From a virus: a stretch of DNA of 23,802 nt. The notes under the pieces are model-generated. The model saw only the letters and a program-made list of their open reading frames with translations, had not been told where the DNA came from and did no database searches. Both the position numbers and the translations under genes were made by a program. Each line of letters begins with the position of its first letter. Within the stretch, counting starts at the first letter, position 1. The stretch covers positions 1 to 23,802 of the IMG/VR virus record IMGVR_UViG_3300007617_000017. One strand, written 5' to 3'. Positions 15,594 to 22,304 of the stretch are shown in pieces.

Positions 15594-16261
15594 GACTTGC
15601 ACTTTGTTTAAGAGGACACATACGAGACGGCCTCTTTAGTGACGCATTACGAGAATTTATAAACAACTGTGAAAAAGACGGGCATTTTATTGATGTCTAT
15701 TGTCATACCTGGTCAGAGTCAGAAGCAAAAACAAGTTATAAAACACTCGATCGATTACATCTTTTTCAAGTTAAAGAAGGGTTGTTACGTAGTTATTTTA
15801 AAAACCGCAACGTGATAGACGTGTGCATAGAAAACGATTCTAAGATAAAAATATACGGCAAGAAAAGCGGTGTTGTTTGTAAAAGTACCTGTCCGCTAAT
15901 TGCATGGAAACGTATGTGGGCAGGACAAGCCGCAGTGGTGGCAGAAGCGTACAAAAATCGTAAAAACTATGATGCGTTTATTAACACTCGCTATGATTTT
16001 TTTACGGCTCCAATATGTTATACTCCGCCAAATCATTTGCAACGTCTAATTTCTAAAGGCGAAAAATTTGCATTTAAATATCCGTCATATACTAAAAGTT
16101 TAATTGGTGTTGATAATTTTTATGTTGGAACCCCAGAAAATATGTATGCGTTTGTATATGACTTTTATCGTGATTTAGACAGCATAGTTATGCAATATCC
16201 TGACACCATTTATCAAGAAGAGTTGGTTTATCGTCACGCACACAACATTGGTTTATTATGA
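15590..16261 (+). CDS. Putative glycosyltransferase (copy 1 of a tandem pair)
   Basis: 223 residues. Motifs in order: LALCLRGHIRDG at the N-terminus (residues 3-14, after beta strand 1), VYCHTW (36-41), IAWKRMWAG (104-112) and FINTRYDFFT (130-139). This order (RGxxR, then HTW, then a [SN]TR[YF]D motif) is seen in uncharacterised nucleotide-sugar-transferase-like proteins of phages and bacteria, in which TRYD may stand in for the DXD metal site. The partner gene glf implies UDP-galactofuranose as a likely donor (inference). It overlaps glf and the next gene by ATGA. It is a paralogue of the next gene, with the same length and a 27-base identical core. Acceptor unknown: virion protein, host surface or DNA are all possible. 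Confidence 0.6.
   Translation: MRLALCLRGHIRDGLFSDALREFINNCEKDGHFIDVYCHTWSESEAKTSYKTLDRLHLFQVKEGLLRSYFKNRNVIDVCIENDSKIKIYGKKSGVVCKSTCPLIAWKRMWAGQAAVVAEAYKNRKNYDAFINTRYDFFTAPICYTPPNHLQRLISKGEKFAFKYPSYTKSLIGVDNFYVGTPENMYAFVYDFYRDLDSIVMQYPDTIYQEELVYRHAHNIGLL
15899..15925 (+). repeat. 27-base identical core shared by the tandem glycosyltransferase genes (copy 1)
   Basis: Identical, base for base, to 16561-16587; both encode IAWKRMWAG. Shorter shared blocks also occur: GAGGACACATACGAG near each start and CAGAGTCAGAAGCAAAAA near residue 42. This supports an intragenic tandem duplication with a conserved functional core. Confidence 0.85.
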
Positions 16262-16929
16262 GAGTCGCATTTTGTATACGAGGACACATACGAGGCGGGT
16301 TGAATGACTCTCAACTAAAAGACTATTTAAATCTTTTAAAAAAACAAGGGCATACAATAGATTTATTTTTACATACATGGACAGAGTCAGAAGCAAAAAG
16401 TTCATATCGAAAACTTGATAAGATTAGCAGTTCTAGTGTCACGCCATTATTGCTTAAAGATTATTTTAGCGAGCATAACATAAAACAGATTATGATTGAT
16501 GATGATGCTGAGTTGAAATTACATGGTAACTTAGAAGGAAAGATAAACACCTGTCCAAAAATTGCATGGAAACGTATGTGGGCAGGAAAATTTAAACTTG
16601 CATCACATCTCTATCACAATCATACCTATGAATATGACCTTGTCGTAAGCACTCGTTATGATAAATTTACTACACAAGTATGCTATACACCAGTTAAAAA
16701 CCTACTAAAGATGACAACTTGCGAAAATGGATTAAGTCTAAAATATCCGCAATATTATCGATATATAAAGGGAATAGACAACTACTATTGTGGATCAATA
16801 CAAACAATCTATGATATTACGTGCGCTTTTCACTATTCGCTTGATGAAATTGCCTCAAAATACATAATACGCAGTTTTCATGAAGAGCTTTTTTATAAAT
16901 ATGTGGTTGACCGCGGTTTTGTGAAGTAA
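16258..16929 (+). CDS. Putative glycosyltransferase (copy 2 of a tandem pair)
   Basis: 223 residues, the same length as its upstream paralogue. Same motifs: VAFCIRGHIRGG, LFLHTW (36-41), IAWKRMWAG (102-110) and VVSTRYDKFT (129-138). Between the motifs the two copies have diverged, which points to different acceptors or linkages rather than simple dosage. The C-terminus (SFHEELFYKYVVDRGF) matches the QEELVYRHAHNIG region of copy 1. It starts inside the stop of copy 1 (ATGA) and ends the cassette. A TATAAATA within its coding sequence (16894-16901) encodes part of FYKYV and is probably fortuitous. The glycosyltransferase assignment is by motif style and context. Confidence 0.6.
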   Translation: MRVAFCIRGHIRGGLNDSQLKDYLNLLKKQGHTIDLFLHTWTESEAKSSYRKLDKISSSSVTPLLLKDYFSEHNIKQIMIDDDAELKLHGNLEGKINTCPKIAWKRMWAGKFKLASHLYHNHTYEYDLVVSTRYDKFTTQVCYTPVKNLLKMTTCENGLSLKYPQYYRYIKGIDNYYCGSIQTIYDITCAFHYSLDEIASKYIIRSFHEELFYKYVVDRGFVK

Positions 16930-16941
16930 AATTGTGTTTTT

Positions 16942-16949
16942 TATAAATA
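16942..16949 (+). promoter_or_regulatory. T4-type late promoter for the lysis pair
   Basis: Exact TATAAATA in the 75-base gap after the sugar cassette. Unlike the others it is 55 bases before the next ATG (17005), leaving a real leader. That leader contains a seven-codon mini-ORF (16975-16998) of unknown meaning. Confidence 0.65.
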
Positions 16950-17004
16950 CTCTTATATTGATAGTCATTACGTGATGTTTCACACTTTAAAAGTATAGTT
17001 ATAA

Positions 17005-17325
17005 ATGGAACCAGAAAGATCGATGCTAAAAGAGTTTCTAGAGGGTGGTTGGATAATACCCCTAGTTGGAGCAGCAGGCATGCTTGCTCGACTCATGACA
17101 GCAAAAAAAGAGTATACGATTCTCGAGCAGTTTAAAAATATAATATCAGCCGCACTCTCTGCAGCAATCGCATGGTTTATATTGGAGCAGACCGACATTC
17201 CTAGCCTCTACAAAGCGATTACCTATGGCATTATCGGGGTAGTCTCTCCAGAAATCATTACAGGCATCATCAAGCTCGCAAAGAATTTTGAACGCTCACC
17301 AGAAAAATATGTGAAAAAACCATGA
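17005..17325 (+). CDS. Probable holin (LydA/superfamily III-like)
   Basis: 106 residues with three hydrophobic segments, at about 15-31 (GWIIPLVGAAGMLARLM), 45-61 (NIISAALSAAIAWFILE) and 70-92. The N-terminal helix is acidic/amphipathic and the C-terminal tail is basic (KNFERSPEKYVKKP). Size, segment count and the glycine-rich GIIGVVSPEIITGI hairpin fit phage holins of the LydA-like type, which pore the inner membrane at lysis. Its stop overlaps the ATG of a 51-residue two-helix protein, a common holin-partner layout. It is preceded by a late promoter, consistent with late lysis timing. No endolysin is visible in this window. Another small membrane protein role cannot be excluded. Confidence 0.6.
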   Translation: MEPERSMLKEFLEGGWIIPLVGAAGMLARLMTAKKEYTILEQFKNIISAALSAAIAWFILEQTDIPSLYKAITYGIIGVVSPEIITGIIKLAKNFERSPEKYVKKP

Positions 17326-17477
17326 AAACTGTAATATGGTTAGCACTAGCACTCGTCGCTATTATACAAATAATAGCATTTAATGCTGTTGTTAATCAAA
17401 ATGAAGTCATTTCTCATTATATTGTGTTGATTGCGCTTGGTCTTTCGCTCTATACTGGAATCTCTATAAAAGAATAA
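17322..17477 (+). CDS. 51-residue two-helix membrane protein, possible holin partner
   Basis: ATG at 17322 overlaps the preceding stop (ATGA), and the gene ends with TAA at 17475-17477, directly abutting the next late promoter. The 51 residues have two hydrophobic stretches, VIWLALALVAIIQIIAF (4-20) and about 29-47 (VISHYIVLIALGLSLYTGI), joined by a short polar loop (NAVVNQNE). No lipobox is present. Translational coupling to the probable holin suggests an antiholin, a second holin or a spanin-like part. The N-terminal segment might also serve as a signal anchor. The short length makes homology hard to judge, but its tight fit between two genes supports it as real. Confidence 0.6.
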   Translation: MKTVIWLALALVAIIQIIAFNAVVNQNEVISHYIVLIALGLSLYTGISIKE

Positions 17478-17485
17478 TATAAATA
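17478..17485 (+). promoter_or_regulatory. T4-type late promoter
   Basis: Exact TATAAATA starting the base after the two-helix gene's stop codon and ending six bases before the ATG at 17492. The intervening CAAATT has no Shine-Dalgarno motif. Confidence 0.75.
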
Positions 17486-17491
17486 CAAATT

Positions 17492-17791
17492 ATGAGCAAT
17501 AATCTAAACCTATACGAAAGATCTCTTATACGTGATACCTCTTCTGCTGTCGCCTATGCACCTTTAGCTTTTACTGCTGGCGAGTATGCACCAATCATTG
17601 ACGGAGAAGCACGAGTGTTTAGTGGTCTCTATGTCGCGCCTGGCACATCAAATGGAGATATTACTCTTGTTGGAGTAGACAACGTGGCACATACACTGAC
17701 ACTGTCTCCTGGGGTATGGCCGCTCGGAGGAATAAAAATTCTAGAAAGTGGTACCACAATTTCAACAGCTGCAGTAACAGTTTTATTCTGA
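17492..17791 (+). CDS. Small beta-rich structural protein (99 aa)
   Basis: 99 residues. The pattern is GLYVAPGTSNGDITLVGVDN (44-63), then TLTLSPGVWPLGGIKILESG and TTISTAAVTVLF. It resembles the small phage proteins annotated as spike-base or decoration-like (GxYVGxxGDVxVxxxxGxxVxxxxVxxGxxPxxVxxVxxxGTTA), giving a single small beta sandwich. It is followed after one base by the LamG/PA14 adhesin gene, so it could be the attachment base for that adhesin. That role is inferred from the resemblance and the gene order. The late promoter lies six bases upstream. Confidence 0.55.
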   Translation: MSNNLNLYERSLIRDTSSAVAYAPLAFTAGEYAPIIDGEARVFSGLYVAPGTSNGDITLVGVDNVAHTLTLSPGVWPLGGIKILESGTTISTAAVTVLF

Positions 17792-17792
17792 T

Positions 17793-19325
17793 ATGTTAGG
17801 TCTTGGATTAGATTTGGCATACAAGTATGTCTCCACAAACGCATCTGCGTTTGAAACGGGTTTGTTTGCTAATCTTATAGCTTACTGGAAGATGGAAGAA
17901 TCGAGCGGCACTCGTTATGACTCGCATGGAAGCAATCATCTTACTGTATATAGTGATGATCCAAGCGCAATTGAAAGCGGTGGAGGGGTAATAGGTAATA
18001 GTGCAATTCAAAATGACCTTAATGAAAATGTAAGTTTATACATAGCACCGTCTCCGTATGACGCCGTAAACTCAAGTTGGAGTTTTTCATTTTGGATGTC
18101 TACAAACGATAATGGTGATGATACAAATCAAATGTTTCCAAATGCTTGGTCGAATTGTTGTTTGTGGCGCATTAGAACACTTGAGGGCGACGCGCATCAA
18201 ACAGTCGAAGGAGGAATTTGGTATGATGAACTTGGTGCGGGAACATCTTTTAATGCAAACAAGGCGGGGATTTACGAGGGGGGATTTGTTCACGTTGCTG
18301 TGACGCATGACCTTTCAACAAAAACGGTACGTGTATATTATAACGGCATTGAAGAGCATGTTTTCGTTTATAATATCAAATTAAGTTCAGTAAGTCCTGG
18401 AAATAATTATGAAAATACTTTACTTTCTATGTTTGCTGGAGACGTTTCGGGTACACAATATCCGGGTCCAGGCAAGCTAGACGAGGTTGGTATCTGGGGA
18501 CGGGTTCTTACAGCACCAGAAATAACAGCACTCTACAATTCAGGTGTCGGTTTAGAGTACGAAAATTTTTCATATCAAGCAGCAGATCCAAATTCATGGG
18601 ATGTGAGCGGATTAAACTTACAGAATGGCTTGTACACTAAGCAATATTGGGGTTATTTTAATGATAGCAACGCGTTTTTTAATGATAGAAACATAGCTGA
18701 ATTAGGACCAAGTGATATAGGCTATTATCAGATAACGCGTATTGGAGATCTCTTTAATGTCGAGGCTTGGGCAGAAAGTGGATTTTACCCAGAACCGCAA
18801 TATGATAGACCAGAGTCATTGGGTGAACCTTTCCCTGCAGTTGGTAAAGGTGTATACTATTTTTATGCTGGAGGATCACCGATCGACCCAGGTCCAAATA
18901 ATCGTGTAGGTCCAGCTTTAAAATCTGAAGAGGTCGCGAGTGTCGTCTATGGAAACTATTCTGCGGTTCCAAACAACGAGAGTCTTATTATAAGAGGTTA
19001 TTTTAAACCGAATATAAGTGGACTACACACATTTAAACTTGCTTCTGACGACGCTAGCTATCTATGGCTTGGTACTAATGCATTTGATGTCAACCGATCT
19101 ATCGGCAATAGCGTAGTAAGTTTGCCTGGTCTGCATGGCATTGACGAAAGTACAGGTACATTTTATATGGTTGCTAATCGGTATTATCCGTTAACGATAG
19201 AGTTTGGAAACGGACCAGAAGGTGCAGGACAATTATATTTTCAGTATATGACCCCAGGTTCGAGTGTATATTCTTCTGATTTGACTGGAAAGATTACATA
19301 CAATTTCGCCACTAAAGGCCATTGA
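17793..19325 (+). CDS. Adhesin with LamG-like and PA14/GLEYA-like lectin domains
   Basis: 510 residues. Residues ~25-250 are a LamG/concanavalin A-like sandwich (IAYWKMEESSGTRYDSHGSN, then WSFSFWM, GGFVHVAVTHDLSTKTVRVY, LDEVGIWGRVLTAPEITALY). Residues ~270-510 resemble the PA14/GLEYA lectin fold of yeast flocculins and bacterial adhesins: LQNGLYTKQYWGYFND, RGYFKPNISGLHTFKLASDD, SYLWLGTNAF and ANRYYPLTIEFGNGPEGAGQ. Asp419-Asp420 in LASDDASYLWLG fit the DcisD calcium/sugar-binding pair of that family. It likely binds terminal sugars of the host envelope through calcium. It is separated from the small structural protein by one base and lies directly upstream of the neck genes. Both domain calls are by motif; specificity is unknown. 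Confidence 0.72.
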   Translation: MLGLGLDLAYKYVSTNASAFETGLFANLIAYWKMEESSGTRYDSHGSNHLTVYSDDPSAIESGGGVIGNSAIQNDLNENVSLYIAPSPYDAVNSSWSFSFWMSTNDNGDDTNQMFPNAWSNCCLWRIRTLEGDAHQTVEGGIWYDELGAGTSFNANKAGIYEGGFVHVAVTHDLSTKTVRVYYNGIEEHVFVYNIKLSSVSPGNNYENTLLSMFAGDVSGTQYPGPGKLDEVGIWGRVLTAPEITALYNSGVGLEYENFSYQAADPNSWDVSGLNLQNGLYTKQYWGYFNDSNAFFNDRNIAELGPSDIGYYQITRIGDLFNVEAWAESGFYPEPQYDRPESLGEPFPAVGKGVYYFYAGGSPIDPGPNNRVGPALKSEEVASVVYGNYSAVPNNESLIIRGYFKPNISGLHTFKLASDDASYLWLGTNAFDVNRSIGNSVVSLPGLHGIDESTGTFYMVANRYYPLTIEFGNGPEGAGQLYFQYMTPGSSVYSSDLTGKITYNFATKGH

Positions 19326-19326
19326 G

Positions 19327-19334
19327 TATAAATA
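19327..19334 (+). promoter_or_regulatory. T4-type late promoter for the neck/terminase operon
   Basis: Exact TATAAATA one base after the adhesin's stop codon and seven bases before the ATG at 19342. It probably drives the tightly packed genes 13 to 17, since no further copy follows in the window. Confidence 0.8.
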
Positions 19335-19341
19335 GTATATT

Positions 19342-20088
19342 ATGGCAAAACCAACATCACGCCAAGAATTAGCAGACTATTGCCTTCGTGCTCTTGGTGC
19401 TCCAGTACTCGAAATCAATATCGACGAAGATCAGATTGAAGATCGTATTGACGAGGCACTTCAGTTTTATCAAGAGTATCACAGCGACGCGGTCGTGCGT
19501 ACATTCTTAAAGCATCAGGTCACTCAAGCAGACTATATCAACAACTACCTTACGTTGCCTGACCAACTTATTTCGGTGCTGCGAGTCTTAAACTTGAGCA
19601 GCGGCGACGCAGCTGACATGTTTAGTGTAAAGTATCAGATGTTTTTAAACGACCTCTATGGGCTTCGCAAGCCCGACTCGCTCATCAACTATGAAATGAC
19701 CAAACAGTATATGAACTCAATCGAGCTTATACTTACAGGTTCAACCCAACAGATTATATTTACTCGTCATATGAATCGATTAAGCATTCAAGACGACTGG
19801 AAAACCTATGTACAGATTGGTCAATACATTATTATTGAAGGCTATCAGACCATCGATCCTGATGACTTTAAAGATGTTTACAACGATATGCTTCTCAAGA
19901 AATATCTTACTGCACTGTTGAAAAAACAGTGGGGAACAAACTTGTTGAAATTTGAAGGTATGACTCTTCCTGGTGGAGTGACACTAAACGGTCGCGCAAT
20001 CTACGAAGATGCGATTGCAGACATTGAAAAAATTGAGACCGACTTTGATACCAAATATCAAATGCCGCCAGACTTTTATATGGGATAA
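19342..20088 (+). CDS. 13: Neck protein gp13 (head completion)
   Basis: 248 residues. The opening (TSRQELADYCLRALGAPVLE, then INIDEDQIEDRIDEALQFYQEYHSDA) is the diagnostic start of T4-like gp13. gp13 and gp14 seal the DNA-filled head after packaging and form the neck to which the tail joins. It is shorter than T4 gp13 (about 309 residues), as usual for distant T4 relatives. A late promoter lies seven bases before the ATG; gp14 follows after six bases. The order 13-14-15-16-17 is as in T4. Confidence 0.92.
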   Translation: MAKPTSRQELADYCLRALGAPVLEINIDEDQIEDRIDEALQFYQEYHSDAVVRTFLKHQVTQADYINNYLTLPDQLISVLRVLNLSSGDAADMFSVKYQMFLNDLYGLRKPDSLINYEMTKQYMNSIELILTGSTQQIIFTRHMNRLSIQDDWKTYVQIGQYIIIEGYQTIDPDDFKDVYNDMLLKKYLTALLKKQWGTNLLKFEGMTLPGGVTLNGRAIYEDAIADIEKIETDFDTKYQMPPDFYMG

Positions 20089-20094
20089 CACATT

Positions 20095-21066
20095 ATGCCA
20101 CGCAGTGTATATTTTAGTGAACGCTATAGACCCGAACAGAATCTTCTAGAAGATCTGCTTATCGAGTCTATGAAAATTATGGGGCATGATGTCTACTATA
20201 TCCCGCGTAAAATTGTAAAGCAAGACTTTATACTCAACGAAGATGTAATATCAAGCTTTGACACTTCGTTTATGATCGAAATGTATATCGAGAGTGTTGA
20301 TGGTTTCGAAGGAGACGGCGACCTTATGACAAAATTTGGTCTTGAAATTCGCGATCAAGTCACACTCGTATGCAGTCGTCGTCGATGGAACTCTCTTATC
20401 GGTCGTCATGGCTATACAAACGACAGCGTTCGACCACGTGAAGGTGATCTCATCTATTTACCACTCGCTGGAGGACTCTTTGAAATTAAGTTTGTTGAAG
20501 ACAAGAGTCCATTTTTCCAACTTGGCGGCAGTGGCGACACAAAGGGAGTCATCCCGACATTCAAACTTATATGTGAACTCTTCGAATACAGTGGTCAAGA
20601 GATTGATACTGGAATCGAAGAGATTGACACAATACAAGCTGGTCATACTCAGGGCACTCGAGTAGAACTCGATTTCGACGGCGGGCCCGTTCACAATCTT
20701 GGTGAAACGCTAACAATTACTCTTCCGAATCTTCCTGGTGAGCCTGTCGTTACTGGAGAGGCAGAATTGTTGCAGTATGAACACACACCAACGGGAACGA
20801 TTGCTACTCTAGGCATACTAACGTTCAATGATGGAGAGTTTCATACTCTATCACCAATTGAAAGACTAAATCAACCGACTCTATATGCTGCTCTACAGGG
20901 TCAAACATCTAACACTTCTTCAATCATAAATTCAGTAGTTGGTTTGACTGATGGTGATGCAGCACTTTTCATCAATGACGATCTCACGCAAAACAGTTCA
21001 TTTGAAATTGCTGGTAATGACTATATCGATTTTAGCGAAAGCAACCCGTTCGGAGACCCATCATAA
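20095..21066 (+). CDS. 14: Neck protein gp14 (head completion)
   Basis: 323 residues. The N-terminus (PRSVYFSERYRPEQNLLEDL, then ESMKIMGHDVYYIPRKIV) and the segment GDLIYLPLAGGLFEIKFVED are characteristic of T4-like gp14, partner of gp13 in the neck that joins head to tail. T4 gp14 is about 256 residues. The extra length here lies mainly after residue ~190 (VELDFDGGPVHNLGETLTIT onward), a Ser/Thr/Gly-rich stretch that looks like an inserted or expanded beta domain, before the usual acidic end (NDYIDFSESNPFGDPS). Start at 20095, six bases after gp13; gp15 follows after three bases. No Shine-Dalgarno sequence is evident. Confidence 0.92.
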   Translation: MPRSVYFSERYRPEQNLLEDLLIESMKIMGHDVYYIPRKIVKQDFILNEDVISSFDTSFMIEMYIESVDGFEGDGDLMTKFGLEIRDQVTLVCSRRRWNSLIGRHGYTNDSVRPREGDLIYLPLAGGLFEIKFVEDKSPFFQLGGSGDTKGVIPTFKLICELFEYSGQEIDTGIEEIDTIQAGHTQGTRVELDFDGGPVHNLGETLTITLPNLPGEPVVTGEAELLQYEHTPTGTIATLGILTFNDGEFHTLSPIERLNQPTLYAALQGQTSNTSSIINSVVGLTDGDAALFINDDLTQNSSFEIAGNDYIDFSESNPFGDPS

Positions 21067-21069
21067 GTC

Positions 21070-21846
21070 ATGTTAAATTCATCATACTACTATAATGGCA
21101 ACCTTAAAAAGATTGTAGCTGTTTTTGGCACAATCTTTAACGACGTTTCTATAGCGAAAAAGGTAAATGGTAAGATGACTGGCATTCAACGCGTACCAAT
21201 TTCCTATGGTCCTAAACAGAAGTTTTTAGCTCGTTTAGCAAGTATGCATATGGAAGAGTATGGAGACATTGCCATCAAACTGCCTCGTATGAGTTTTGAA
21301 ATTACTTCAATAGCTTACGACTCAACAAGCAAACTAAATAAACTCAACAGCAAATTATATCTTGTTGAAGGTGACTCTGACACAAAGACAAAAATATATC
21401 AGGGCATACCGTATAAAGTTAGTATTCAACTAAGCATACTTGCACATCATCAGGATGACGCGCTTCAAATTTTTGAGCAGATTGTCCCGTACTTTACACC
21501 AGACTATGTTGTTGCTGTAAAGGATCTTGAAGGGCCTGGCTCAATTACTGATGTGCCTATACTGCTAACTAGCACAAATATACAAGATGACTATGAAGGT
21601 GACTTTGGAAACAGTCGTCGTACAATCATCTATACATTAGATTTTGATATCAAGTTTAAGTTTATGGGCATACAGTCTGGCCCATCAAAAATTATTAAAG
21701 TTGTTGACGTTGACTTGTATGACGTCCCAATAACTCCGGATTCTTTACCTATTGACGGCGTGCGCGTTGAACTTGGTGATCCAGAGAATGACACTCCAGA
21801 AAATTATACTGTAATCACTACATACGGCTTTGATGAGAATCCATAA
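21070..21846 (+). CDS. 15: Tail completion/sheath stabiliser gp15
   Basis: 258 residues (T4 gp15 is about 272). The N-terminus SSYYYNGNLKKIVAVFGTIF followed by VPISYGPKQKFLARL, then KLPRMSFEITSIAYD and GIPYKVSIQLSIL, is the conserved pattern of gp15. In T4, gp15 forms a hexameric ring at the top of the tail that caps tube and sheath and binds the neck. The region FGNSRRTIIYTLDFDIKFKF matches the conserved beta core. The C-terminal ~35 residues are acidic (ELGDPENDTPENYT). It starts three bases after gp14 and ends two bases before gp16. Confidence 0.92.
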   Translation: MLNSSYYYNGNLKKIVAVFGTIFNDVSIAKKVNGKMTGIQRVPISYGPKQKFLARLASMHMEEYGDIAIKLPRMSFEITSIAYDSTSKLNKLNSKLYLVEGDSDTKTKIYQGIPYKVSIQLSILAHHQDDALQIFEQIVPYFTPDYVVAVKDLEGPGSITDVPILLTSTNIQDDYEGDFGNSRRTIIYTLDFDIKFKFMGIQSGPSKIIKVVDVDLYDVPITPDSLPIDGVRVELGDPENDTPENYTVITTYGFDENP

Positions 21847-21848
21847 TT

Positions 21849-22304
21849 ATGAAAAAGAACAAAGATACCATACTGGCATCTCTTGAAAAAAACGTCTTAC
21901 CAGTAAAACATGAAATTGCAGTCGCCACTGGCACTCAAGTTGGGCCGTCTCATGACGAAATTGTGTTACACGCTGAAGAAGACTACAAGTTTGCGAGGGA
22001 ACGCATAAAGAAACTTATTGATACGAGTGACGAGGCTATAAGCACGATGCATGCTCTTGCAGCTGATGCTGAACACCCACGTGCGTTTGAGGTACTTGCT
22101 GGTATGATAAAAACTGCAGCTGACATAAACGGACAGCTGCTAGGTCTACAAAAAGAGCGCAAGAAAATTGTACAGGTTGAAGATAAACGCGGACAAACTC
22201 CAGCACCGAGCACCACTAATAATGCTATATTTGTTGGTACCACTACAGAACTACAAAAGTTACTGAGAGGTAATGTTGATGATGAGGCTATTGACGTTGA
22301 ATGA
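21849..22304 (+). CDS. 16: Terminase small subunit gp16
   Basis: 151 residues (T4 gp16 is 164). The central part (EDYKFARERIKKLIDTSDEA, then EHPRAFEVLAGMIKTAADIN, GQLLGLQKERKKI) is the conserved helical core of T4-like gp16, which assembles as a ring, recognises DNA for packaging and stimulates the gp17 motor. The core is predicted to form the coiled-coil oligomer. The N-terminal 35 residues and the Gln/Pro/Thr-rich C-terminal tail are variable, as in the family. Its stop overlaps the gp17 start (ATGA at 22301-22304), so the two subunits are probably translationally coupled. Confidence 0.9.
   Translation: MKKNKDTILASLEKNVLPVKHEIAVATGTQVGPSHDEIVLHAEEDYKFARERIKKLIDTSDEAISTMHALAADAEHPRAFEVLAGMIKTAADINGQLLGLQKERKKIVQVEDKRGQTPAPSTTNNAIFVGTTTELQKLLRGNVDDEAIDVE

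Noticed and set aside
16975-16998. Seven-codon mini-ORF in the holin leader
   Set aside because: It is too short and has no ribosome site. I mention it only as a possible leader feature, not as a gene.
16930-17004. tRNA or other RNA gene in the gap after the sugar cassette
   Set aside because: There is no cloverleaf-like pairing or CCA end. The gap holds only the late promoter and a short AT-rich leader.
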